Source: an uncultured Megasphaera sp. (GTDB lineage: Bacteria; Bacillota; Negativicutes; Veillonellales; Megasphaeraceae). From it: a stretch of 23,343 bases of DNA. Positions 6,781-13,340 of the stretch are shown here, one piece after another. Location of the stretch: positions 1 to 23,343 of the forward strand of contig NZ_UQBH01000033.1 of NCBI RefSeq assembly GCF_900539295.1, in the 5' to 3' direction. The position numbers and the translations under genes are program-made. Within the stretch, counting starts at the first letter, position 1. Each line of letters opens with the position of its first letter. Below the pieces are notes generated by a model. It searched no databases and had not been told where the DNA came from. It saw nothing but the letters and a program-made list of their open reading frames with translations.

Positions 6781-6853
6781 GATAAAGATAAGATAAAGAT
6801 AAGATAAAGATAAGACAAAGATAAGATAAAGATAAGACAAAGGTAGGATAAAG
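6781..6853 (+). repeat. 11-base tandem repeat, about 6.5 copies
   Basis: The unit GATAAAGATAA is repeated head to tail from 6781; copies 1, 2, 3 and 5 are exact, copy 4 has GACAAA, copy 6 reads GACAAAGGTAG and the seventh is partial. It lies in an AT-rich gap (6601-6940) about 90 bases before the ATPase gene. The period is close to one DNA turn. The rest of the gap holds an AT-rich stretch (6861-6890) that probably contains the ATPase promoter, but no single box is convincing. Confidence 0.9.
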
Positions 6854-6940
6854 TGTGTATAAGTGTATTATATATGGTAAAATAAATATAATCACATCAT
6901 CATAAACGGGAAAATTAAAATGCATAAAGCGGGTGAAAAC

Positions 6941-8038
6941 ATGATTACAACACTGAATATACATAACTTCCGGTGTTTTCAGGATTTGTCGGTTATTAAA
7001 ATGGCACCGATTACGCTGTTGGGCGGACGGAATAATTCCGGGAAGTCCGCGATTTTGGAAGCTGTTTTTTTAGCTTTCGGCTATCGAAGTGCGAATATTT
7101 TTTTGATGTTGGCCGCTGGACGTAATGGTAATGGCCAATTACAGGCGACGCCGGAGCGAATTTGGAGTCCTTTATTTTTTAATTTTGAGAAAACAGACGA
7201 ATTTTCTTTATCAGTAAAACAAGATAATGGCAAAGATTTTCGATTGGCCATGCGGAAGGTCCCTGACGAAAATATCAGCCTTGATATCAATAACGGGACT
7301 GTAACCGGTATTTTTAAACAAGGTTATGCGCCGCAGGACTTGGATAATCATTTTTTTGCCTTGCAGTATACCCATACGAGAGACGAACAACAAACGCAGG
7401 GACAATTTTCCTTTGAAAATACGCAGATCCGATATGTGTCTATTTCTGAAAAGCCAAAGAAAGATGATGCGTCTTTTGTAAAGGTCAGCTTTTATAAAAA
7501 CTTATATATTCCAGACAACGGGACGGTTGCCGAAGGGGTTGGCAAATTGATCTTAGATGGACGGAAAACGGAGTTGTTGGACGTACTGCGCCTCTTTGAT
7601 GTACGGATTTCAGATATTCTGACCTTGGTAGAAAACAACCTCCCTTATGTGTATGTTGCCTTAGATGATGGGATGAAGATGCCGATTACCTATATGGGCG
7701 ATGGCATCAATAAGGTCCTCCATTTGCTGCTGCTCATCTTGACCAGTCCCAATGGGATTGTCTTACTCGACGAAATCGAAAACGGATTCCATTACAGTGT
7801 CTATCCGAAGGTTTTACGGGCTTTGTACGAAGCGGCCTTGAATGGCCATTGCCAGCTGGTGATTACGACCCACAATGACGATATTTTGCGACAGTCGGCG
7901 GCTGTGATGAAAGAGTTGAATCAGTTAAATTCCCTTTGCTATCAACGGCTCAGCGTTTCTGACAAAGGGCGAAAAGCCTATGCCTTTTCCGGCGATGAAC
8001 TGGAAGCGGCATTAGATGCGGATTTGGAGGTGCGGTGA
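6941..8038 (+). CDS. OLD/AAA-type ABC-like ATPase, putative defence protein
   Basis: A 365-residue protein of the AAA_15/AAA_21 (OLD-like, SMC/RecF-related) group. It begins MITTLNIHNFRCF, a typical start for these ATPases. Walker A is GRNNSGKS (K35, S36), a signature-like YMGDGINKVL lies near residue 250, Walker B is IVLLDEIENG (D277, E278), and the switch His is H311 in VITTHND. The coiled-coil arm seen in SMC proteins is short or absent. The start at 6941 is preferred over 6920 because it matches family starts and has GGGTG before it. The next gene follows after one base and encodes a TOPRIM-type protein, so the two probably form an ATPase-nuclease complex like PARIS (AriA/AriB) or a split OLD nuclease, sensing phage infection. 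Local base composition is more AT-rich than downstream genes, which fits horizontal transfer. Confidence 0.88.
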   Translation: MITTLNIHNFRCFQDLSVIKMAPITLLGGRNNSGKSAILEAVFLAFGYRSANIFLMLAAGRNGNGQLQATPERIWSPLFFNFEKTDEFSLSVKQDNGKDFRLAMRKVPDENISLDINNGTVTGIFKQGYAPQDLDNHFFALQYTHTRDEQQTQGQFSFENTQIRYVSISEKPKKDDASFVKVSFYKNLYIPDNGTVAEGVGKLILDGRKTELLDVLRLFDVRISDILTLVENNLPYVYVALDDGMKMPITYMGDGINKVLHLLLLILTSPNGIVLLDEIENGFHYSVYPKVLRALYEAALNGHCQLVITTHNDDILRQSAAVMKELNQLNSLCYQRLSVSDKGRKAYAFSGDELEAALDADLEVR

Positions 8039-8039
8039 T

Positions 8040-8741
8040 ATGCCTAAAAAGGGCGAATCTATAAAACTCATACCGAAGATTCCCCATGTCATCTTGTGTG
8101 AAGGACGGGATGAAGAGCTCTTTTTGCGCTATTATGTGGCCTATCTTGTTGGGGCCGGCGTGATTCCTGATACCTTCAATATTATCGATTTTGGCGGAAA
8201 TGAAGACTTGAAAAGAAGGCTGCGTGTCCTCCCCTATGTAGAGCATTATGAGGCGATGAAAGGATTTCTGATTATACGAGATGCCGAATCTAATGCCGGT
8301 GGTGCAGCGCAGTCATTGCAGCACCATATGAATGCGGCTTTCGGGATTGATATTCATATAGACGGCCAATTTGTTCAAAATACCGACGGCCTCCGCTTTG
8401 GCTTTGTTCTCTTGCCGGGGAAGAATGATGAGGGCGACTTTTGTGACGGCACCTTAGAAGACTTGTGCTGCCAGATTTTAAAAGAGGGATCAGATGAATG
8501 TTCAGGACAGAAATTGTTGAATCTATCCGATTCTTATTTAGACGCGGTTTTACAGAATCGGGAAACTCCTTTGCGGACCGCCCATAAAAATCAATTGCAC
8601 GCCTATTTTTCAGGAACCGATCGCTTTGTGGGTATGAAAATCGGGGAAGCTGCTCGGGCAAAGTGTTTTGATTTTTCCAGTCCGGCCTTGGATTTTTTGA
8701 AAGAGGCTCTCATAGCACTCTCATCATCGGATGAAACATGA
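8040..8741 (+). CDS. TOPRIM-like protein (DUF3226 type), partner of the ATPase
   Basis: A 233-residue protein. The N-terminal half shows a TOPRIM layout: a strand with a conserved Glu (VILCEGRDEELF, E21), IIDFGGNEDLKRRL, and a strand ending in an acidic pair (FLIIRDAES, D81 and E83). These acidic residues bind metal in TOPRIM nucleases and topoisomerases. Then come VLLPGKNDEGDFCDGTLEDL and a helical tail. This resembles the DUF3226 family, often encoded next to an OLD-like ATPase. The ATG at 8040 has GGAGG nine bases upstream; an in-frame ATG at 8016 lies inside the ATPase gene and lacks a site. Start and upstream stop are one base apart, so translation is coupled. The inferred role is the effector (nuclease) half of an anti-phage module; no activity is proven by sequence alone. 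Confidence 0.82.
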   Translation: MPKKGESIKLIPKIPHVILCEGRDEELFLRYYVAYLVGAGVIPDTFNIIDFGGNEDLKRRLRVLPYVEHYEAMKGFLIIRDAESNAGGAAQSLQHHMNAAFGIDIHIDGQFVQNTDGLRFGFVLLPGKNDEGDFCDGTLEDLCCQILKEGSDECSGQKLLNLSDSYLDAVLQNRETPLRTAHKNQLHAYFSGTDRFVGMKIGEAARAKCFDFSSPALDFLKEALIALSSSDET

Positions 8742-8778
8742 GTGGCGGCCATTTTAAATGGATGATTTGAAATAGTAT

Positions 8779-8942
8779 GTCGCATCTCATATTGAGGCGT
8801 GTGGATTGAAACGGGTCGGTGGTTATCGGTGAGCTACAAGCCATGGTCGCGCCTCGCATGGGGCGCGTGGATTGAAACGGGTCGGTCGTTATCGGCGAAT
8901 TACAGGCAATGGGCACCCCTTTTATGGGTGATTGGATTGAAT
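8779..8942 (+). CRISPR. CRISPR relic, three diverged repeats and two related spacers
   Basis: Repeats at 8779-8812 (34 bases), 8846-8878 (33) and 8912-8942 (31) keep the subtype I-C end GTGGATTGAAAC in the first two; the third is degraded and ends GGATTGAAT. The two 33-base spacers (8813-8845 and 8879-8911) differ at only six positions, sharing GGGTCGGT, GTTATCGG and TACA. No leader like those at 570 or 12425 precedes it; the ATPase/TOPRIM operon ends 37 bases upstream. It looks like a remnant or a transposed tail of an array, perhaps still transcribed by read-through from the operon. Confidence 0.85.
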
Positions 8943-8969
8943 TAAAAATAGTAGATAATAGGATGAAGA

Positions 8970-9003
8970 GAAGACTTGCCTTTTGACGGGCGAGTCTTTT
9001 TTT
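8970..9003. terminator. Intrinsic terminator
   Basis: AAGACTTGCC pairs with GGGCGAGTCTT around TTTTGAC and is followed by a run of T. It shares its loop and inner stem with the terminator at 78-120. Confidence 0.85.
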
Positions 9004-9258
9004 GCGCCCGATGAGGGGCTAAGGCCTTATTGAATCGGGAGAAACGGGATGTATATGAGGCTGGATAATTTTTGTGAGCTGTGACATATTCTGTCATGGC
9101 AGTTCTGTATAATTGAAAGAAATCAGTGAATCCTTTCGGCGGCGATGAGGCGGGAGTAGGTATTGTCTCCGATGATTGAGAGGACGCGGATGGAGATTGA
9201 AATGTTGACGCATGGGCGTCTCATTGATAAAGGATGCATTTTGAGATGAGGTGATTCT
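9004..9258 (+). promoter_or_regulatory. Upstream region of the three-gene operon, with -10 box and inverted repeat
   Basis: TATAAT at 9108-9113 is the best -10 candidate; the -35 region is poor. TGACA-TATTC-TGTCA (9083-9097) just upstream is an inverted repeat placed where an activator or repressor could bind. The remaining 145 bases before the ATG at 9259 contain no convincing gene. Confidence 0.45.
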
Positions 9259-9795
9259 ATGGATAGAGAACGGAAGAGACCTATTTCTTTGGATGGGACT
9301 GACAAGACACAAGGGGAGATGGTTACCATGTATGTCGTTGGAGATGTGGAAGGGCATGCTTCGGATGGGACTAGGCAGCCGCGTAAGGGGCATTTGAGGG
9401 TTCTCGACGGGAACTTTCATGATGCCGGTATGGAGCGCGGTGCCGATGACGACTTAATGGAAGATCTTATGGCTGCGATTCATGATTTCGTTGAAACCGC
9501 GTCCGAAGAAGAGTTGGCATCCTTTAATCTCTTGACGGCCGCTATGGAAAGGGTTTTGGAAGATCTGGAGAAATGGCTGGATGCCGTGGATGAAGCGGAA
9601 AAGAGGTGCCAATATGAGGCTTTTTATTTGGGATTTGAACAGATGTTGGAATCTGCCTTAGCCGACGATGTCGATGAAATCTTTGCCGGTTTGGATCGAA
9701 TCTTAGCTTATTTTGACGAGGAATGCTGCTTTAAGAATCGAGACGCCTTTAATCAATATTTTGACTCTAAGGACCGGAAGCCTTTTGCCCTTTAG
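9259..9795 (+). CDS. Unknown acidic protein, first gene of a three-gene operon
   Basis: A 178-residue protein without a recognised domain. The first 60 residues are polar and probably disordered (Lys/Arg-rich start, many Gly and Asp). Residues 62-170 are strongly acidic and predicted helical (EDLMAAIHDFVE, AMERVLEDLEKWLDAVDEAE, FEQMLESALADDVDEIFAG). There is no signal peptide or membrane segment, so it should be cytoplasmic. GAGGTG lies before the ATG. It is followed after 33 bases by the second operon gene. The charge pattern would suit a binding partner of the basic helical protein encoded next, but this is inference. Confidence 0.6.
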   Translation: MDRERKRPISLDGTDKTQGEMVTMYVVGDVEGHASDGTRQPRKGHLRVLDGNFHDAGMERGADDDLMEDLMAAIHDFVETASEEELASFNLLTAAMERVLEDLEKWLDAVDEAEKRCQYEAFYLGFEQMLESALADDVDEIFAGLDRILAYFDEECCFKNRDAFNQYFDSKDRKPFAL

Positions 9796-9828
9796 TCTGA
9801 GCTGCATTACGAAAAGGAGGCGGAGGCC

Positions 9829-10623
9829 ATGTGGCCCATTGCGGCGCTGATAGTAGGAAAATTTATTTATGATCTGAATAAGGCCTGTGACATGGATGAA
9901 GATTCGAGACGACGCATGATGAAGGCCTTTCAAAGGGAAACCGATGCCAGACTGTTAGTGAAACAGAAATCTCAGGAATTAGAGGCTGCCCTGGGGCGCA
10001 TCGTTCAGCGGAAACGGGGAACCCTGTCTAATTTTCGCCGGTTTGTCGATCTCTATCAGAAAATCATTGAAATTGATTTCCAAGCCGAGAAACGAAAGGA
10101 TTTATTAGCCATTATTCCTTTGAAACAAGAAGACATTGCCTATCTGCAGCAGATGGTCATCATACCGAAGCGGGAATTTACCGATTCGGAGGTCATGATA
10201 TCCCTCTTGAAAGGGGGATTGGGCCGTTCGATGTTAGATGACTCCAAGCAGTTTCAAGCAGAGTCGAGGAAGCAGCTGCGGGCGGCGGGCGTCGTCTATA
10301 GTCAGGCAGAAAATATCGCCAAAGCCATTGATATCATGGTAGAGAAATGCTCGGCCATTGCCGAGGTCATTGCCAAGCTGAATTTGCTGCTGGCGAAAAC
10401 GATTCGAAATTCCGAGGCTTTGATTGAAGAAAAGGGAAATGATCCGGGCCTCTACACGCAGGCCGATCGGGACGTTTTGATGATTTGTATGAATTTAGTC
10501 GATGCCTTGAAAAAAATCGTCGATGCGCCGGTAGTGACCAAAGATGGGGAGCTTACCAAAGAAATCATGGCGACGCTTGAAATGGGACAGAAATACGCAG
10601 ACGCTGTTAAAAAAATCGGTTAA
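9829..10623 (+). CDS. Unknown helical, coiled-coil protein, second gene of the operon
   Basis: A 264-residue protein. It starts with a short hydrophobic stretch (WPIAALIVGKFIYDL, about residues 2-16) that could be a weak membrane anchor, then a Lys/Arg/Gln/Glu-rich helical body from residue 25 to the end, with likely coiled coil around 35-100 and 140-200. No enzyme motif, Cys cluster or known domain is seen. An excellent ribosome site (AAAAGGAGGCGG) precedes the ATG. The neighbours are the acidic protein upstream (33 bases) and the ferredoxin-fused protein downstream (13 bases), so the three are very likely co-expressed. It has the look of a scaffold or membrane-associated partner; function unknown. 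Confidence 0.7.
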   Translation: MWPIAALIVGKFIYDLNKACDMDEDSRRRMMKAFQRETDARLLVKQKSQELEAALGRIVQRKRGTLSNFRRFVDLYQKIIEIDFQAEKRKDLLAIIPLKQEDIAYLQQMVIIPKREFTDSEVMISLLKGGLGRSMLDDSKQFQAESRKQLRAAGVVYSQAENIAKAIDIMVEKCSAIAEVIAKLNLLLAKTIRNSEALIEEKGNDPGLYTQADRDVLMICMNLVDALKKIVDAPVVTKDGELTKEIMATLEMGQKYADAVKKIG

Positions 10624-10636
10624 GGAGATGACGACG

Positions 10637-11632
10637 ATGAAAAGTTTAAAAATCGATGCTGAAAAATGTACGGGATGCGGGACCTGCCTTTCTTTTTCGG
10701 AATACATTGCAGAAGGTTCCGACGGCAAGGCCCGCGTAAAAAACAACGGAAAATTGGAGGCTCAGGATGTTATTGCTGAGGCTCAGGAAATGGTTGAGCT
10801 CTGTCCGGAGCAGGCCATTGCCCTCAGTGACATTCAGACCAAATCCTTAAGTTCAGATGAAAAAAAGGCTGTTGTCGACGGGTTGAAGAAAGCCTTAGGG
10901 AGTATAAAAATTCCCGGGCCGACGAGCTCCGACTATAATTTTGATAAGGAAAAATATTCTTTTGAAATCGATTATGGCTACTTAGACGGAACTCATAATT
11001 ATAAATATAAGAGCAGTTCAGCGGCACAGGATGCGGGCTGGAAAGATTTTAAGCGGAGAAATTACGCGCGCATTGAGCAATATGCTATGGAAGTCCTCAG
11101 CCAATACGGGACCGATAAAATTGCGCCCTTCTTCGATGCGTCGGAGCAGGGGATGTACGCTAAATGGAATAAACAGTTCGAAACGATTCTGCGGGATACG
11201 GCAGATCGTGTGGCCAATGCCTTGGGCGATAGCTCCCTGCCGGATGATTTTTGCACGTGGAACGTATTGCCGACGCAGTACATCGATCGTTTTAAAGACT
11301 ATAATCCCATCAAATGGGGGGCCAAAGTCGACAAAGCCATGAGAAGTGATTCCTATACCGATGAAAGCTGGTATAAACGCTGCGTCGATACGGATGATAT
11401 GGAAGAAGAAGAATCGGGCCGCTTCTTCAGCCGGACCGTAACCCGGTACTGCTATAAATACGATAAAGGCCTGGGGAAAGACTTCAAAAAGGATATCGTA
11501 GATGCGATTTATCTGCTGGATATGAATGAGTATTATGAAGAAGTCCTGAGCTGGATTATCGACGATTATAAAAGCAATATTGAAAAAATGATCGAGTCGA
11601 AATGTAAGGCATTAGAAGCGGCACTTGGATGA
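10637..11632 (+). CDS. Ferredoxin-domain protein with unknown C-terminal domain
   Basis: A 331-residue protein. Residues 1-65 are a single-cluster ferredoxin: C11-TG-C14-GT-C17 and, 39 residues on, C56-P57 in ELCPEQAI, the four ligands of one [4Fe-4S] cluster. A second cluster is absent. Residues 95-331 are an unrecognised, Tyr/Asp/Lys-rich domain with YNFDKEKYSFEIDYGYLDG, several conserved-looking Trp and Tyr residues and a helical tail; two further Cys (near 245 and 271) are isolated. The ATG at 10637 follows AAGGAG and begins the ferredoxin fold; the longer open frame from 10544 lies inside the previous gene. The fusion suggests electron transfer to, or redox sensing by, the large domain. 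It is the last gene before a strong terminator. Confidence 0.78.
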   Translation: MKSLKIDAEKCTGCGTCLSFSEYIAEGSDGKARVKNNGKLEAQDVIAEAQEMVELCPEQAIALSDIQTKSLSSDEKKAVVDGLKKALGSIKIPGPTSSDYNFDKEKYSFEIDYGYLDGTHNYKYKSSSAAQDAGWKDFKRRNYARIEQYAMEVLSQYGTDKIAPFFDASEQGMYAKWNKQFETILRDTADRVANALGDSSLPDDFCTWNVLPTQYIDRFKDYNPIKWGAKVDKAMRSDSYTDESWYKRCVDTDDMEEEESGRFFSRTVTRYCYKYDKGLGKDFKKDIVDAIYLLDMNEYYEEVLSWIIDDYKSNIEKMIESKCKALEAALG

Positions 11633-11676
11633 GAGACAGATTCACGGAAGGCTGGCCATCTTTATACTAAAAAAAG

Positions 11677-11720
11677 AAATGGACGAGAGCGGGGAAAACT
11701 CACTCTCGTCCATTTTTTTT
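11677..11720. terminator. Bidirectional intrinsic terminator
   Basis: AAATGGACGAGAG pairs perfectly with CTCTCGTCCATTT, flanked by A-runs and eight T residues. It ends the three-gene operon and can also stop minus-strand transcripts from the antitoxin gene. Confidence 0.93.
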
Positions 11721-11731
11721 GTTGGCAAAAA

Positions 11732-11800
11732 TTAGAATAAATCGCTGTGACTTCCGGTACGGGTCAAGGTTAATGTCAGGAAGAATAGGGTATTTGCGAA
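11732..11800 (-). pseudogene. 3' stub of a RelE/YafQ-type toxin gene
   Basis: Directly after the antitoxin stop, the minus strand reads FFLTLTLTRTGSHSDLF and then a stop codon (TAA at 11734-11732). This is the characteristic C terminus of YafQ/RelE-family mRNA interferases (…L.RTGSHSDLF). Only about 20 codons remain and no start codon or catalytic core is present. The toxin seems to have been lost by deletion, leaving the antitoxin. Confidence 0.6.
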
Positions 11801-11807
11801 GGGGATT

Positions 11808-12077
11808 TTAAGTATCGAGTGCATCCATGGCATCTTTAACGGAATCATAGGTCTTGCTGAGATTGCGGTGATGGTTTACGTCATCGACGGCTCTCAGCGT
11901 TTCAAGCTCATTGGGAGAAATACGAAGGTCGAAGGGAATGCCGCCATAGCGGACGACCGTGCGAAGAAACATATTGATTGCCGTAGATGTCGGAATACCC
12001 AATTCAGCAAAAATCCTTTCAGCCTGATGCTTCAAATCGGCATCGATACGGAGATTTAATGTTTTCATTTCAGCCAT
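11808..12077 (-). CDS. RelB/DinJ-family antitoxin
   Basis: An 89-residue protein typical of RelB/DinJ antitoxins: an N-terminal ribbon-helix-helix (KTLNLRIDADLKHQAERIFAELGIPTS, residues 4-30 approximately) that binds the operator, then TAINMFLRTVVRYGGIPFDL, and a C-terminal toxin-binding tail. The ATG at 12077 is chosen because AAGGAG lies ten bases upstream; an in-frame TTG at 12086 is too close to that site. A near-consensus promoter lies at 12101-12129. Antitoxins of this type neutralise a RelE/YafQ toxin encoded just downstream, but only a stub of that gene remains, so this one is an orphan. It may still repress its own promoter or counter toxins encoded elsewhere. Confidence 0.9.
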   Translation of the reverse strand: MAEMKTLNLRIDADLKHQAERIFAELGIPTSTAINMFLRTVVRYGGIPFDLRISPNELETLRAVDDVNHHRNLSKTYDSVKDAMDALDT

Positions 12078-12100
12078 ATAAATCAACTCCTTTTACCACT

Positions 12101-12129
12101 ACTATAAAGCTAAACAAGGAAAGTGTAAA
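12101..12129 (-). promoter_or_regulatory. Promoter of the antitoxin gene
   Basis: On the minus strand TTTACA (12124-12129), a 17-base spacer and TATAGT (12101-12106) form a near-consensus promoter about 24 bases before the ATG. Confidence 0.75.
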
Positions 12130-12243
12130 TCAATTAACGTTACGATGTAAAGATAAATAGCGGGGATTTCCTTTTCGCAAAGTTGTTCGAGTAAAGGAAT
12201 ATCTGTTTTTAAAGATGATTTTTATAAAGGGGAATTGACTAAA

Positions 12244-12317
12244 TAAAAAAAGTCCTTGGATTCGGCCCATTCCCTATATTGGGACGGCTTATTACCAAGG
12301 ACGCTATGAACGAATTT
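12244..12317 (-). ncRNA. Predicted small RNA of about 73 nucleotides
   Basis: A strong promoter (12324-12351) fires toward a long hairpin that ends in seven U residues, with no frame of useful length between. The stem pairs GTCCTTGG with CCAAGGAC; inside it are GCC/GGC and TCCC/GGGA around AATATA. Nearly the whole transcript is hairpin. It lies divergent to CRISPR leader 2, about 75 bases away. It matches no RNA family I know. The alternative is an attenuated leader for a lost gene. Confidence 0.55.
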
Positions 12318-12323
12318 AGCAAC

Positions 12324-12351
12324 ATCATATATTATTAAAAGGACCTGTCAA
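12324..12351 (-). promoter_or_regulatory. Promoter of the predicted small RNA
   Basis: TTGACA (12346-12351), a 16-base spacer and TATGAT (12324-12329) on the minus strand match the sigma-A consensus almost fully. Confidence 0.7.
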
Positions 12352-12424
12352 GCTGGTGCGTAAGGGCGTTATGGATGCGGCGACGGGCGTGAAGGGACGA
12401 TATTATGGTTTGAAATAAAATGGT

Positions 12425-12668
12425 GCTATAATAAAAGAAAGCAAAGCCGGAAAGGGAAACTGAGTTCCGGTGATACGTAACGAATCGGACGTCATACAAC
12501 GTTAGGCAGTGCCAAGGTACAGTGAACATCTGATTAGCCCTTTAAAACTCTTGATGAAAGCAGGAACATCTTGAGTGAATCCCTAAATGAGTAAGAATAA
12601 ACTGCATCTGTGGGAGTATATGTCCCCATAGATGCAAACAAAAGTGACGGTAAAAACGTCCTTTTGCT
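12425..12668 (+). promoter_or_regulatory. CRISPR leader 2 with extended -10 promoter and conserved hairpins
   Basis: It is homologous to the leader at 570-835 and starts with TGCTATAAT (12424-12432). Shared blocks are GGACGTCA (12487), AGTGAACA (12521), GAATCCCTAAAT, TCTGTGGGAGTATAT and ATAGATGCAAACAAAAGTGA. Helices: 12481-12489 with 12529-12537; TGCATCTGTGGG (12603) with CCCATAGATGCA (12625); and CAAAAG-T-GACG (12639) with CGTC-CTTTTG (12657-12666), ending two bases before repeat 1. The last stem uses different bases from leader 1 and still pairs. The role is pre-crRNA promotion and spacer-insertion marking. Confidence 0.75.
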
Positions 12669-13286
12669 GTCGCACCCATGAGGGTGCGTGGATTGAAACA
12701 GCCGGGCAACGCCAGCCCGACCACGTGGCACTACGTCGCACCCATGAGGGTGCGTGGATTGAAACCGGCCCGTTCAGTTGAGTTAGGTCTTCCATTGTGT
12801 CGCACCCATGAGGGTGCGTGGATTGAAACCTCGTCGACGTATCTTGTCATCGCGTCCGACGATGTCGCACCCATGAGGGTGCGTGGATTGAAACACAACG
12901 TTAACGATCGCCGTCTTAATCGCCCGTAGTCGCCCCCCAACGGGTGCATGGATTGAAACTCGCTGTCTAAGTGGTCAATGACTCATAAGGCAGTGTCGCC
13001 CCCAATCACGGGTGCGTGGATTGAAACTTACGGGCCTTGTACCCATCGATTAAGGTTACGAGTCGCACTCTCCGGGGTGCGTGGATTGAAACTCCGTGTG
13101 GAACGGAATGAGATAGCCGAGTTTCCGTCGCACTTTTCGGAGTGCGTGGATTGAAACGGCGGCACCTCGCCAAAGTCACGGCTGGATGGCGTCGCACTCT
13201 TCGGAGTGCGTGGATTGAAACTTGTATGTCCCAATAAAGGTGTTATTGTTGGCGTTGCCGTACTCTCAGGGCTCGTCGATTGAAAT
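12669..13286 (+). CRISPR. CRISPR array 2, subtype I-C-like, 10 repeats and 9 spacers
   Basis: Repeats of 31-33 bases start at 12669, 12735, 12799, 12864, 12929, 12995, 13062, 13127, 13191 and 13254; spacers are 32-35 bases. The first four are identical (GTCGCACCCATGAGGG, then TGCGTGGATTGAAAC), the standard subtype I-C form. From the fifth on they drift, mostly in the stem-loop: CACCC/GGGTG becomes CACTC/GAGTG in repeats 8-9 with pairing kept. The last copy is badly degraded and ends GATTGAAAT. Drift increasing away from the leader fits leader-end growth. No cas genes are present in the window. Confidence 0.97.
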
Positions 13287-13315
13287 TGACAGTCCTCTGT
13301 CTATCATGCTATAGT
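13286..13315 (+). promoter_or_regulatory. Promoter of the corrinoid operon
   Basis: TTGACA (13286-13291), an 18-base spacer and extended -10 TGCTATAGT (13307-13315) form a strong promoter about 25 bases before the riboswitch. The -35 box begins on the last base of CRISPR array 2. A second TATAAT at 13324-13329 has no fitting -35 box. Confidence 0.7.
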
Positions 13316-13340
13316 AAGAGCGATATAATATAAGCAATAG

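Noticed and set aside
6781..6853. Tandem repeat considered as a CRISPR array
   Set aside because: Units are 11 bases with no spacers between them.
6755..6964. Minus-strand frames across the 11-base repeat (ILSLSYLYLIF-like peptides)
   Set aside because: Repetitive translation of the tandem repeat without ribosome sites.
9094..9420. Minus-strand frame of 108 codons before and over the start of the three-gene operon
   Set aside because: Opposes a plus-strand gene with a ribosome site; Pro/His/Arg-rich and without any motif.
12534..13234. Open frames across array 2 with repeating NPRTLMGAT or MRVRGLK peptides
   Set aside because: Same artefact: the 31-base repeat translated in different frames.
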